Shown here one piece after another: positions 44,887 through 55,850 of a stretch of 64,000 nt of DNA. The stretch is from Limnomonas spitsbergensis. Taxonomy: Eukaryota > Chlorophyta > Chlorophyceae > Chlamydomonadales. A program made the position numbers and the translations under genes. Every line of letters begins with the position of its first letter. The stretch's first letter is position 1. The notes beneath the pieces are model-generated. The model worked only from the letters and a program-made list of their open reading frames with translations. It searched no databases and was not told the DNA's origin. The stretch covers positions 5,354,501-5,418,500 of the forward strand of contig JAYJMM010000112.1 of NCBI GenBank assembly GCA_037349105.1, written 5' to 3'.

Positions 44887-46281
44887 ATGAACAGCTACAC
44901 GAGATGTCCCGTCATTCTGACTCGTGTCGAAACGAGATTGCACGACCTCCCTCGAGACTTGCTTGGCGACATCCTCATCCAAGCAGGCAATTGGGAGGCA
45001 TCTGGGACCACAGTTGCGGCCTGGAATGTGTGCCGGGGGTGGCGCGACTGCTTGCGCGACTGCCCGTGCCGACTAAGAGACCTCCTGGTCATGGTCCACG
45101 GCACCGAGGAGGCGCTCCTTCGGGCTGCCAGGTGTGGAAGCCGGACAGTCGACTCTTGCGCACTCGTCAGGAAGCTTCTGAACTTCGTGGGAGCTGACAG
45201 CCAGTATGAACAAGTAGTAATCCATGCTTCATCTCGTGGCGACCAAGCACTGGTCCGGATGATGTTGCAGTTGCCAGAGCATGCCCCTCATGCGAATTTC
45301 CAAGAGGGCAAGGCGTTGTGCCATGCGGCCGGTGGCGGTAGCGAGGCTGTGGTGCGCATGTTACTTGAGTGGCCAGATCACGCACCACTTGCGGATTGCC
45401 AGGACGGCGAGGCATTGTGCTGGGCAGCTTCTAGTGGCCACGAGGCAGTGGTGCGCTTGCTTCTTGAGTGGCGGGAGCATGCGCCTCATGCAGACTGCCA
45501 AGACGGCGAGGCACTGTGTTGGGCAGCTTCCAATGGCCATGAGGCAGTTGTGCGCATGCTTCTGAAGTGTCCGGGGCATGCGCCTCATGCGGACTGCCAA
45601 GATGGCCAGGCACTGTGCTGGGCAGCTTCAGCAGGCCATGAGGCAGTGGTGCGCACACTTCTGCAGTGGCCGGAGCACGCACCTCATGCAGACTGCATGG
45701 GTGGTGAGGCATTCTGTAAAGCAGCTAAGGGTGGTCATGAGGCAGTGGTCCAATTGCTTCTGCAATGGCCCGTGCATGCGCCTCGAGCAGACTGTGCCAA
45801 CGGCTTGGCGTTGTGCTTTGCCGCAACGCAAGGAAGCGAGGCAGTGGTTCGCATGCTCCTTGGCTGGCCACAGCATGCGCCTCGTGCGGACTGCATCTAT
45901 GGCATAGCGTTGTGTTCTGCAGCTTCGCGGGGCCACGAGGCAGTCGTACGTATGCTTTTAGAGTGGCCGGAGCATGCGCCCCCTGCTGACTGCATGGGAG
46001 GAGATGTGTTATGTGTAGCAGCTGCGCATGGCCACGAGGCAGTGGTGCGTATGCTTTTGGAGTGGCCTGAGCATGCGCCTCGTGCGGACTGCATGGATGG
46101 AAGGGTGTTGTGCAAAGCAGCACGATTCGGCAGCGAGGCACTGGTGCGCATGCTTCTGGATTGGCCCGAGCATGCGCCTCGGGCAGACTGCCAAGATGGC
46201 GAGGCTCTGCGCCAGGCTGCGTCCCACCCAGCTGTTTTGCAGCTGCTTCAGAGCTATGTGCTTGGTCAGCATCCTTCATGA
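44887..46281 (+). CDS. Ankyrin-repeat protein with possible F-box-like N-terminus (intronless)
   Basis: A single 464-codon frame. Residues 15-70 contain RLHDLPRDLLGDILIQAGNW, then a W-N-V-C-R-G-W-R-D pattern, which loosely resembles an F-box (L-P-x-D-L-L ... V-C-x-x-W). From about residue 85 to the end there are ten or eleven repeats of 33 residues. The repeat phrase is GHEAVVRMLLEWPEHAPHAD followed by CQDGEALCWAAS, an ankyrin variant with A-A-x-x-G-H-E-A-V-V-R-M-L-L as its helices and a W-P-E-H-A-P hairpin. The repeats are similar in DNA too (99-bp period), so they expanded recently. Ankyrin arrays bind proteins; with an F-box the protein would be a substrate receptor of an SCF ubiquitin ligase, but that part is inference. 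The other open frames across this interval are shadows. The lack of introns contrasts with its three spliced neighbours. Confidence 0.85.
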   Translation: MNSYTRCPVILTRVETRLHDLPRDLLGDILIQAGNWEASGTTVAAWNVCRGWRDCLRDCPCRLRDLLVMVHGTEEALLRAARCGSRTVDSCALVRKLLNFVGADSQYEQVVIHASSRGDQALVRMMLQLPEHAPHANFQEGKALCHAAGGGSEAVVRMLLEWPDHAPLADCQDGEALCWAASSGHEAVVRLLLEWREHAPHADCQDGEALCWAASNGHEAVVRMLLKCPGHAPHADCQDGQALCWAASAGHEAVVRTLLQWPEHAPHADCMGGEAFCKAAKGGHEAVVQLLLQWPVHAPRADCANGLALCFAATQGSEAVVRMLLGWPQHAPRADCIYGIALCSAASRGHEAVVRMLLEWPEHAPPADCMGGDVLCVAAAHGHEAVVRMLLEWPEHAPRADCMDGRVLCKAARFGSEALVRMLLDWPEHAPRADCQDGEALRQAASHPAVLQLLQSYVLGQHPS

Positions 46282-47035
46282 CTTGAATGAACTTCTTAAA
46301 TAATCACCCAACTTGCGGCGGCTTGTGGCCTCAAATCAACCTCTAGATGATAAGTTGTGTCTGATTGTATTCGAGTTGTATGCGGGTTGCTACATCCATG
46401 TGTATTCTAGTTGCATGCGGTTCATACCCGAGTTGTATTGATTGTATCTTATTGTTTCTGGATTGCATCCGAGTTTCCTTGTGGCTCACCTGGCAATCAA
46501 TGGGAGGGAAACTTGACAGTGAAGTAGTGGAAGGGAGATTGATGTTTCTAATTAAGCCATGTACATATATCAGGGCATCTGTTGCCTATCCCAACTCAAG
46601 GGCGGGCACTCATGGAGTCATGGCTATCATGGCACTTTTTGCCTAGTATGCCTACCAATCGAGTGGCATCATGTTTCTCAGGAAGTTAGGACATTGCCTA
46701 GTGAGGTGCGTCATGTTTCTTGTGGCATGCATGCATTCCTCGATTGCCTAGTACTTTGATTGCCGAAGGAAATTTTGCTTAGACTCAAGGCATTTGTTTC
46801 TAGCATACCTACTAGGTAAACTTACCTATCCTAGGGTTGCTATGTATGTTTCTCATAGCATTCCTTTCCATAAGGAATTGACACTTTATCCGTCCTTTCT
46901 GACTTCCCGTCAATGAGGGGATCAATAGGGCGGAGCGGGTAGTGGATCATAGTGAAAATGTCCGATTGCCGTGATATGAAAGACATACCAGGGCATAATT
47001 ATACGAACGGTGCACTGTATCGCACATCTTAGTTG
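46282..47035. other. Intergenic downstream of the ankyrin gene
   Basis: 46365-46480 has decayed repeats of GAGTTGTAT and GCATGCGG-type words; 46640-46800 has GCCTAGTATGCCTACC-type words. No supported gene. Confidence 0.4.
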
Positions 47036-47040
47036 CTTGT

Positions 47041-47076
47041 GCTGCACATGGCCCCCCAGCCTTATGCTGCACATGG
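47041..47076 (-). repeat. Isolated inverted unit of the 25-bp minisatellite
   Basis: GCTGCACATGGCCCCCCAGC then CTTATGCTGCACATGG is the exact reverse complement of 1.4 units of the array at 51040-51895, which lies 4 kb away. Confidence 0.92.
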
Positions 47077-49160
47077 AGCATATGTGTATCTTTGTATAAT
47101 TTGTATCACCACAGCCCTGCCTCCACAATGCTGGGGGTAATGAGGGTAATTTCAGTGGTAACATGATAGTAGACTGAGTCCTCCACCATAGTGCTGGAGT
47201 CTGTATGCATTGCCGATTGAAGCAAAGTCCCCATTGTTGAGAAGGGCTTATAATTCAAAAAATAGCACTCAACTTATAATGGTGCTTGTGGAGTGACCGG
47301 AATGTGGTATGAAGTAAAAACCCGGGGAGAAGGCACGCATTGTTTGGCAGATTAATTCGCAGATTACAATGTGACTACCGGTTTGTACTTGCCTTTTTGC
47401 ATTACTCACTATATACAGATTGTAAACATATGAAGGATTCAGATTGGCTTTAACATTGCTCGTTTGAACCACGTTGCATCCAAAGTCAGAACCTTCTCCG
47501 CAAGTATGAAACACCAACTAACACCCAGTGAGGTGAACATGTCTAGCTCTAGTGTTTGGTTTGCGGACTTGAGCCCTATGCATTATGTAACTTCTTGTCA
47601 TACAGTTATTTGCGGTTTGGCGTCCAATCAAACAAAAACTGCAATATCAGAGTTGTCCCCAAAGCTGCAGCCTCAAAGCCGCTACCTCAATGCCACAACA
47701 AAATGAGCCATTCTCCCTTTAACTTGGGTGTGCGCTTAAAGCTCTTCACTCAACCTCATCCCTCGATGCACACTTCCAATGATCCTACAGCCAAACGGCC
47801 TATTACTGATCCTAATAGCCTAGGCTACTCAGGACATTCATACAGACCATGCGGCATCAGCCGGCATGCAGGCAGTTGCTTGCTCTCATCACAATTTATT
47901 ACATAATGGTACCTTTATGGCTTCTACTAGTCATCGGCGATCCAGACTTTTACAGTGGTTTCAGAGCAGGCCCCGTAACAACCATGTCCGCAGCAAATGG
48001 TCCAGGGTACGATTCTTCTAGGGTCAACTTTCTGCCTTGGGCAAGTGGAAGGGGGGCTAGAAAAGCTACATCGCGCTCCCAGTAGATTGTTCGTTGCTGT
48101 CCATCTCCTCAAGAGCTTGGCACTCGGTCAGTTGGGGATGTATGTAGTGGTCGTTCACTATATCTATCTTCGAGAAAAGGGGCTTCTAGTCATCTGCGAT
48201 CTAGACTTTACAATCGGCACCAATACCGGAGTACGGTACGCCAACAATAAATCCCAACATGCAAAGCGTCTTCAGTAGTGTCCGTCCATTTCCGTTTATT
48301 TCGCCGTTCATTAAATGGAAACGAAGCAGGGAAACGGACAAGTTTCGGGTACCAAACGAAAAACAATAAAAACAACGTTGGGGAGGAGGAGAACTTGAGG
48401 TGGTAGCATGACCTTTAGGAGCCATGGTGCAGAAGCTGTGCAGAGGGCAGAGTCATGTACACTTTTCGTGTATTTATTTTGCCCACCGGTATTGATGCGC
48501 AGGAAACCTTAGCAAATAAAATGATATCATATGGAACTCAACAAAATGCCAAGTTAGTTGCCACCCCAAATTGTCACGTTGCTATCCCCCTTTGCTCATT
48601 GGTCTCGGAGCAAATTTACATTTCATTATGTTGACGACCGGGGGTGGAGTTTGACGGGACGCACAATTACAGTGTAATGTAAGCCGATAGATACGACGGG
48701 GGAAATAATCAAAATCAGTGTTGTGCTTCCTTGTGGTTCGTGAAATTACGGTTCACGTTACAATGCAAATTTGAAATAGGATGACCGCATTTTGGGGGGC
48801 GTAAAAAAAAGGGGACCGTACGTTTGTAAGGGACCGTATGTTTAAAGCGACTGTAAGGATGGTGGGGATTCGTTTGTTTGGGCGAGTCGCGGCCAGGGTT
48901 GATTTGGGTGGGATGTGAAATTGGATCCGTCTGTCTTGTGGAGTGACGTGTGTAGTAGGATGCGGCGGCAGCCGGATGGTGGGAGGCGTATCGGCATATT
49001 AAGAAATGTGTCACTTCACATATATTTCATACTCTTCATGAACTCATACCTTTTGACAATTATTTACTTACATACTACTGTAAAGTCCCGAAATTCCTTT
49101 GAACTTCAACATTGACAACCGGTATCTAGTACCGGGTGCAATAAATTTGGCTGTTGCGTT
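47077..49160. other. Intergenic, scattered decayed repeats
   Basis: GGCTTCTACTAGTCATCGGC with GATCCAGACTTTTACAGT (47920) recurs as GGCTTCTAGTCATCTGCGAT with CTAGACTTTACAAT (48182). 48720-48757 matches the dispersed repeat at 43140. No supported gene. Confidence 0.45.
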
Positions 49161-49168
49161 TAAGCGCG

Positions 49169-50478
49169 GCCCAGGCAGCTATGACACCTGTGAGCGCCAA
49201 GGCAGCTATGACACCTGTGAGCGCCCAGGCAACTATGACACCTGTGAGCGCCCAGGCATCTACGACACCTGTGAGCGCCCAAGCAACTATGACACCTGTG
49301 AGCGCCCAGGCAACTATGACACCTGTGAGCGCCCAGGCAACTATGACACCTGTGAGCGCCCAGGCAACTATGACACATGTGAGCGCCCTTGCAACTACGA
49401 CACCTGTGAGCGCCCAGGCAACTATGACACCTGTGAGCGCCCAGGCAACTATGACACCTGTGAGCGCCAAGGCAACTATGACACCTGTGAGCGCCCAGGC
49501 AACTATGACACCTGTGAGCGCCCAGGCAGCTATGACACCTGTGAGCGCCCAGGCAACTATGACACCTGTGAGCGCCCAGGCAACTATGACACCTGTGAGC
49601 GCCCAGGCAACTATGACACCTGTGAGCGCCCAGGCAACTATGACACCTGTGAGCGCCCAGGCAACTATGACACCTGTGAGCGCCCAGGCAACTATGACAC
49701 CTGTGAGCGCCCAGGCAACTATGACACCTGTGAGCGCCCAGGCAACTATGACACATGTGAGCGCCCAGGCAACTATGACACCTGTGAGCGCCCAGGCAGC
49801 TATGACACCTGTGAGCGCCCAGGCAAATATGACACCTGTGAGCGCCCAGGCAACTATGACACCTGTGAGCGCCCAGGCAACTATGACACATGTGAGCGCC
49901 CAGGCAACTATGACACCTGTGAGCGCCCATGCAACTATGACACCTGTGAGCGCCCAGGCAACTATGACACCTTTGAGCGCCCAGGCAACTATGACACCTG
50001 TGAGCGCCCATGCAACTATGACACCTGTGAGCGCCCATGCAACTATGACACCTCTGAGCGCCCAGGCAACTATGACACCTGTGAGCGCCCAGGCAACTAT
50101 GACACCTGTGAGCGCCCAGGCAACTATGACACCTTTGAGCGCCCAGGCAACTATGACACCTTTGAGCGCCCAGGCACCTATGACACCTGTGAGCGCCCAG
50201 GCAACTATGACACCTGTGAGCGCCCAGGCAACTATGACACCTGTGAGCGCCCAGGCAACTATGACACCTGTGAGCGCCCAGGCAACTATGACACCTTTGA
50301 GCGCCCATGCAACTATGACACCTTTGAGCGCCCAGGCAACTATGACACCTGTGAGCGCCCATGCAACTATGACACCTGTGAGCGCCCATGCAACTATGAC
50401 ACCTCTGAGCGCCCAGGCAACTATGACACCTGTGAGCGCCCAGTCAACTATGACACCTGTGAGCGCCGCCCTTGCCGC
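49169..50478 (+). repeat. 27-bp minisatellite, about 48 units
   Basis: Unit GGCAACTATGACACCTGTGA then GCGCCCA. Because 27 is divisible by three, two forward frames (GNYDTCERP and ATMTPVSAQ) and one reverse frame (CHSCLGAHR) stay open for 409-463 codons. Variants are mostly single substitutions. A block with TTTGAG, GCCCATGC and CCTCTGAG variants occurs twice, 351 bp (13 units) apart (CCTCTGAG at 50051 and 50402), showing a segmental duplication inside the array. A protein of Asn-Tyr-Asp-Thr-Cys-Glu-Arg-Pro repeats cannot be excluded, but nothing outside the repeat supports a gene. Confidence 0.95.
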
Positions 50479-50506
50479 ACAGATGGCTAGCCTTCACTTT
50501 TGCTGA

Positions 50507-51032
50507 GCCAAAAGGGTATGTAAGGGGGCCATGCCGTTGGCTCAGTGCACGGCAAAGTGTCTGACAGCTAGCGAGTGGGGTCTTCCTAGATACGTGTGTC
50601 TGTGACGAGCAATGTGAGTTTGTTTTGGCCACTGCGTTATGACGTAATGCTGAGCTGTGCATATTGTACTTTGAATCTTGGGAAAACGTCAACGGTTAAT
50701 GGGTCTAAGTCCACTTGCCTGCTTGGATCCTACTTCCTGCATGCGTGCAGCCCCAGCCATGTAACTTACTGGTAAATGGCTGTTGGGAATGTGGTCCTAA
50801 AGTATAGCAAGCAGAAAATGCGGAGTACCCATGTCGTACAACATGCCGGAGATCAGATCGTAAAAATGTAACAGTTTTAGTCTGTTTGCCCAGAGGCCCA
50901 TTGGGGCATAGTCCTACGTGTACATTGCATCTATTAGCCTCATCATGTGCAGTGGGGAATATCGCAGCGGCTTACCAAGGCGTCCTCCTCACCATAACCA
51001 AAGGTTTCCACACTTCAACTACTATGATTAAG
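50507..51032. other. Spacer between the two minisatellites
   Basis: No gene or repeat recognised. Confidence 0.5.
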
Positions 51033-51039
51033 CTATAAC

Positions 51040-51900
51040 GCAGCATAAGGCTGGGGGGCCATGTGCAGCATAAGGCTGGGGGGCCGTGTGCAGCATAAGG
51101 CTGGGGGGCCATGTGCAGCATAAGGCTGGGGGGCCATGTGCAGCATAAGGCTGGGGGGCCATGTGCAGCATAAGGCTGGGGGGCCATGCGCAGCATAAGG
51201 CTGGGGGGCCGTGTGCAGCATAAGGCTGGGGGGCCATGTGCAGCATAAGGCTGGGGGGCCATGTGCAGCATAAGGCTGGGGGGCCGTGTGCAGCATAAGG
51301 CTGGGGGGCCATGCGCAGCATAAGGCTGGGGGGCCGTGTGCAGCATAAGGCCGGGGGGGCCGTGTGCAGCATAAGGCTGGGGGGCCATGTGCAGCATAAG
51401 GCTGGGGGGCCATGTGCAGCATAAGGCTGGGGGGCCATGTGCAGCATAAGGCTGGGGGGCCATGTGCAGCATAAGGCTGGGGGGCCGTGTGCAGCATAAG
51501 GCTGGGGGGCCATGTGCAGCATAAGGCTGGGGGGCCATGTGCAGCATAAGGCTGGGGGGCCGTGTGCAGCATAAGGCTGGGGGGCCATGTGCAGCATAAG
51601 GCTGGGGGGCCATGTGCAGCATAAGGCTGGGGGGCCGTGTGCAGCATAAGGCTGGGGGGCCATGTGCAGCATAAGGCTGGGGGGCCGTGTGCAGCATAAG
51701 GCTGGGGGGCCGTGTGCAGCATAAGGCTGGGGGGCCATGTGCAGTATAAGGCTGGGGGGCCGTGTGCAGCATAAGGCTGGGGGGCCATGTGCAGGATAAG
51801 GCTGGGGGGCCATGTGCAGCATAAGGCTGGGGGGCCATGTGCAGCATAAGGCTGGGGGGCCATGTGCAGCTTGAGGCTGGGGGGCCGTGTGCAGCTTGCT
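51040..51900 (+). repeat. 25-bp G-rich minisatellite, about 34 units
   Basis: Unit GCATAAGGCTGGGGGGCCAT then GTGCA. Each unit contains a G6 run, so the plus strand has dozens of regularly spaced G-tracts. The variant GCCGTG alternates with GCCATG, and one unit near 51350 has GCCGGGGGGGCC and is one base longer. All three minus frames are open (up to 291 codons) because the period shifts frame and no unit holds a stop on that strand. Confidence 0.96.
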
Positions 51901-52490
51901 ATTGCTTTAGCTAAATACCGAAGGATAGGTCAGTCAAGGTTTGGTCCCAATCGGTTTAAAAGGACCATCCAGAATGAACCGCAAGTATGGCAAGTTGCAG
52001 CCAGGGACACAGGATACGGAATAGGGCAATACAATACGACGTGATACAATTCGATATGGGCCTATGGCCCGATACGGGATTCATTACGATGCAATACGAC
52101 CCCCCAAAAAATCTCAAAATTGAGGGGGAGGTTCATGACCCATACTGTTGTGGCAATCTTGTATGGCCACCAAGTAACCCCAAGGGGCACATTGTATGCA
52201 TGCATGCAGATTTAACCATGCAGTATGCAACCCACCAGCATGGCACATGAAGTGATGAAGTATGCAAAAATATAGCAACAGGTACAAGAGGCCTCATAAT
52301 CACCTTGCGTAGTTGCATGGCATGCATGGAAACCACTAAGTAAGGAGATGCGGAGCTCCTGCAGCCAGTCCTGCCTCCCTCTTGTCCTCCTCCCTGGCTC
52401 CCTCCATGTAGCTTTGAAGGGTTGTAACTCGGCGTCAAATTGCATCTTTTTGCCACTAGATATTGGGATCGAAATAGACTTTGACCAGCT
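51901..52490. other. Intergenic with a decayed GGGACACAGGATACGG-type block
   Basis: GGGACACAGGATACGGAATA at 52004 shares its first 16 bases with the 2.18-kb unit (630-645), and is followed by AATACGAC and GATACGGG words. No gene. Confidence 0.5.
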
Positions 52491-52781
52491 ATGCCTTCTA
52501 ATCTCTGTAAGCGAGCAAGCTTATATAAATTTAAATGTCCTGGAGGTGTGGACTACTGGACTCTGGACATTGTGGACTTGCCAGCAGACGAGGGAGCTGC
52601 GCAAATCACTATGCAGATCCATAGAATCGTCAAGAAGTATAACTGTTGCGCGATATATGCCCTCAACGTTTCGACTGCTGGGCTTCCTAGCGATGGCGAT
52701 GGTTGCCTTCCTGTGTGGAATCTCTGCGCGGCCATTCCACACCTACCCCAAAAGTATGGATTTTCAGTAGGTGCACCGTAG
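52491..52781 (+). CDS. Unidentified 96-codon open frame
   Basis: Reads MPSNLCKRASLYKFKCPGGV and further to VDYWTLDIVDLPADEGAAQI, with mixed composition and no low complexity, so it looks protein-like. It lies just upstream of the gypsy-type fragment. I recognise no domain. It may be part of a retroelement or a dead exon. Confidence 0.25.
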   Translation: MPSNLCKRASLYKFKCPGGVDYWTLDIVDLPADEGAAQITMQIHRIVKKYNCCAIYALNVSTAGLPSDGDGCLPVWNLCAAIPHLPQKYGFSVGAP

Positions 52782-52899
52782 GGGGGCGCATCGATACAAT
52801 ACAATATAAATGCCCCTGCAAATACAATACAATATTATTATACTTTTTGCAAACTGTTGTGATACACATGTGATGGAGCTATCGTGGCATGCCGTACAT

Positions 52900-53028
52900 G
52901 CACCTTTCCGGAGGAATTTTCGCTTGTCTCCAGCCGAGTTGCAAGAACTCAAAACTCAAGTTGCCGAGTTACTAGCCAAGGGAATCATCACCCCTGTCAA
53001 CAGTCCGTACGGTGCACCTGTACTATTT
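52900..53028 (+). mobile_element. Ty3/gypsy reverse transcriptase N-terminal fragment
   Basis: The frame RRNFRLSPAELQELKTQVAE then LLAKGIITPVNSPYGAPVLF is the well-known entry to gypsy-type reverse transcriptase (R-x-S-P-A-E-L-x-E-L-K-x-Q-x-x-E-L-L-x-K-G-x-I-x-P-S-x-S-P-x-G-A-P-V-L-F). The next expected residues (V-x-K-K-D-G) are missing: the sequence turns into AT-rich DNA at 53029, and an inverted-repeat-bounded element starts about 95 bp further on. The catalytic YxDD region is absent, so this is a dead stub. Confidence 0.75.
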
Positions 53029-53119
53029 ATAACTATTTATTTATTATAGACCCTGAAACCCTCTAACACGTTAGTTAGAATCTAACGCTGTCCCTTACGA
53101 CACTAACGACATTCACCTG

Positions 53120-54007
53120 TATTATTATTAGGCATCGGCAATATTATATAATATTATATAGTATATAAAGTATATTATATATTATATAATATATATTCGA
53201 ATTCGGCATATCATATATACTTTATATAAAGTCGCGAAAATCCCGAATGTCGCGACTGAAAACGTGGAAATACGGCATTTCAGCTACTGTGGGAGTGTGG
53301 GCTACTTGTGAAACAAGCGCATGCGTTCTCTTCCGATTCTATACTCCAATAATACTCGTGTTACCTGGAATGGCCCCTAAGAAAGTGAAACGATCTATCC
53401 TTCTCGACAATGGCAAGCAACTGCACTTAGGAACCGAGTGGGAGCCTGAGGCTTTGTGTGCCGGGCTGAATAAGATTCAGCGAGTTTGGAACAATCGGTC
53501 CAGCGGAACTGGTCAGCATGGGGCGGACGTACACCAGTAGCCCCTCTCGCCTAGGCATCGCGCGGGCTGAGAAGCTGATTTATGTCAAGGCGAACCGTGA
53601 CGACGGCGAGGTCAAGGAGGTTCAGCACGAGGAGGTTTCTCTGAACTATTACTCCGACTGACTTGATAACTTCGGAACAGTCATGCTATGAGACTCAAAT
53701 GTATATCTAGTGATCATGTAGTGGTACTTAAACTGAACTTCTGGACCAGACCTGCCCCATTTTGCGAACCCGTGATCCGCGTCAAACAAATACGGTGTTT
53801 TAATGTTTTGAGGACTTAGCTTTCTTAGATGGGACGAGTTAGCTGCAGATTCTGAATGCCCTGATGAAGCTAAATCCATACCTCTATTTTTTTTTAACTT
53901 TGGCCCACTTTTTCTGACTTTATATACTATATATATGATATATATTATATACTTTACATTGGCGGGGCATGTTAAGTATATTGCCGATGCCTAATTATTA
54001 TTATTAT
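53120..54007. mobile_element. Inverted-repeat-bounded element of about 0.88 kb, inserted in an ATT repeat
   Basis: TTATTAGGCATCGGCAATAT near 53127 and its complement ATATTGCCGATGCCTAA near 53978 form terminal inverted repeats of 17 bp or more, flanked on both sides by ATT microsatellite. Inside, close to each end, are long AT palindromes (TATATAATATTATATA-type words at 53140-53220 and 53920-53960). The interior carries a hAT-like coding fragment. The ATT context blurs any target-site duplication. Confidence 0.6.
53484..53661 (+). pseudogene. hAT-family transposase C-terminal fragment (tentative)
   Basis: The frame ending at the stop at 53659-53661 reads GRTYTSSPSRLGIARAEKLI then YVKANRD. This matches the style of the hAT dimerisation domain end (G-x-x-x-T-x-x-R-S-R-L-x-x-x-x-A-E-K-L-I-x-x-x-x-N). 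A different frame (53373-53540, MAPKKVKRSILLDNGKQLHL) lies just upstream, so a frameshift may separate two parts of one reading frame. No catalytic region is present. Confidence 0.45.
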
Positions 54008-54369
54008 TCGTCTGGTGCAAAATCTTGTATCGTTAGAGTGAGAAATCGAAATTTATTATGAAGGAGGCTGTCTCTTTACAAGTGGAATTTTCTAATCGTT
54101 TATCCCTCCTACACTTATTGGTGGGTTATGTGGGCTGCTGCCTCATTGCACGGGATCGGCTTAGAAGATTGCTTTCTTCAGTGGATGCCACTCGTCTGGA
54201 GGGCGCTTATCAGGTGAAAAACAAATGCATATGCGTGCCACGTGAGTTGTGGGGATGCTTTGTGGATTTGGGCTTGCTGGATCATGCATGTACTAGTATA
54301 GTCCATGATTAGTGTATGCAACCATGCAGCCCATAAATCCACACATCCCAAGGATCCATGCAACTCATT
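54008..54369. other. Intergenic, nothing recognised
   Basis: A short frame at 54058-54312 (MKEAVSLQVEFSNRLSLLHL) is mixed in composition but matches nothing I know. Confidence 0.35.
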
Positions 54370-54625
54370 GATTCATGCAGCCATCCATCTATGCAGCCCA
54401 GGGATCCATGCACTCCAAGGATCGTTGCTGCCATGCAGCCCAGGGATCCATGCACTCCAGGTATCGTTGCTACCATGCAGCCCAGGGATCCATGCACTCC
54501 AGGTATCGTTGCTGCCATGCAGCCCAGGGATCCATGCACTCCAAGGATCGTTGCTGCCATGCAGCCCAGGGATCCATGCACTCCAGGTATCGTTGCTACC
54601 ATGCAGCCCAAGGATCCATGTATCC
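54370..54625 (+). repeat. 42-bp minisatellite, about 5.5 units
   Basis: Unit CCATGCAGCCCAGGGATCCA then TGCACTCCAGGTATCGTTGC TA. Two variants alternate (GGTATCGTTGCTA and AGGATCGTTGCTG). The flanks at 54300-54370 and 54630-54680 hold decayed half-units. Confidence 0.95.
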
Positions 54626-54679
54626 ATACGACCCAGATTTCATGCGGGCCTTTGCCATGCAACCATGGATTCAATGGGA

Positions 54680-55850
54680 CTTGTCCATCTCAAGCGAAGG
54701 TGCATTTGTCATAGGTCATGCATGGTTATTAAACTCTGCGTGCATGCATGCGCGTCACTGTCTATTTGTAAGTGCCCATAGCAGAAACTCCCAAAGATCA
54801 ACAATGTGGTTCACAGTCATATGACTGTGAATGAGCCTATGTATGTAGGCTCTTAATTCGAGGGCATGAGGTTGACCGACACCCGGCATACCCTATGTAT
54901 CTGACATTTTGAAAACATGTAGCAGGTTGGACATCCAGCTCTAGATGCCTCCATGCACCATGGATGTTGTCTGTCTCTCAGCCTCCCGTTCTGTACGTTC
55001 TGTTGTGTATTTACTCATAGGACCAGCATAAACGTGCGTTGCGCCGCTCAGGCAAATCGCAGATTATGATGGGCACACCTCATGTCCGGAAGGTTTTGTG
55101 AGGCCCAGGTCAAGCGCATGCGAGCGGTGTGCTTGCATCGTTAAGCATTATTTCGTTCAGTAAACAAACCATCAAGCCTTGACAGATCGGTTTCATCCCG
55201 CCCCTATAAGCTCGTTGTACAGCCCATGGAATGCATTAAATGAAATTAAAATCGAGTTAAGTAAGTCGGTCCCCTGAATTTCTGGCATGTAGATATGAGT
55301 GAGGGTTTGCCGTATTGTGTACCGCATGCCAATATCCCTAGGTCAAGGTGCTCGTTTCATCTCTCTCTCATCATCTAGGGCTTGCGATAGATCATGACAG
55401 ATAATGTGTACGGCCGAGGAGGGGGCAAAAATGAAAGCCTGGGACCCCATGCCCCCCCCTCAAACGAGCACCCAACGAGCCTAACCCCCCCTACCCTTCC
55501 TCCGGAAATCCATTAAAATTCAGATATCTCTGTCAAAATTCAGAATTTCAGGGCATGTAAGGGGTGTTTTTTGATCAGCTCGCCAAGGCGCTTCTATTGG
55601 TATATTTAAATTCGTTAGGTGATGACATGCCAACAATCTTCGAATCGCGTGGTATGTATCAAGGAAGCTGCCATCCGTGCCATGCACTCCTCCCATTCTG
55701 GTGGCGTTTGACGTTGGCAGGGTCAGCAGATTTGAGGACCTTGCCACAACGACCACAAGTAATCAATTCATTCATGATCCACCTGACCCACACTACCATG
55801 TGCTGCGTATAATACAGCTCTTTTTAAGGCTGACTCAGCTGGTTTCGGGG
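54680..55850. other. Intergenic, nothing recognised
   Basis: Low-complexity pieces only (C-run near 55447-55495). No supported gene. Confidence 0.45.

Noticed and set aside
45628..46279. Minus-strand frames of 100-184 codons across the ankyrin gene
   Set aside because: Shadows of the ankyrin repeats; the plus frame has the family motif and full length.
49169..50478. CRISPR array
   Set aside because: Units are contiguous 27-bp repeats without spacers, in a eukaryotic context.
50972..51863. Three minus frames of 264-291 codons
   Set aside because: The 25-bp period cycles through all frames and has no stop on that strand; a pure repeat artefact.
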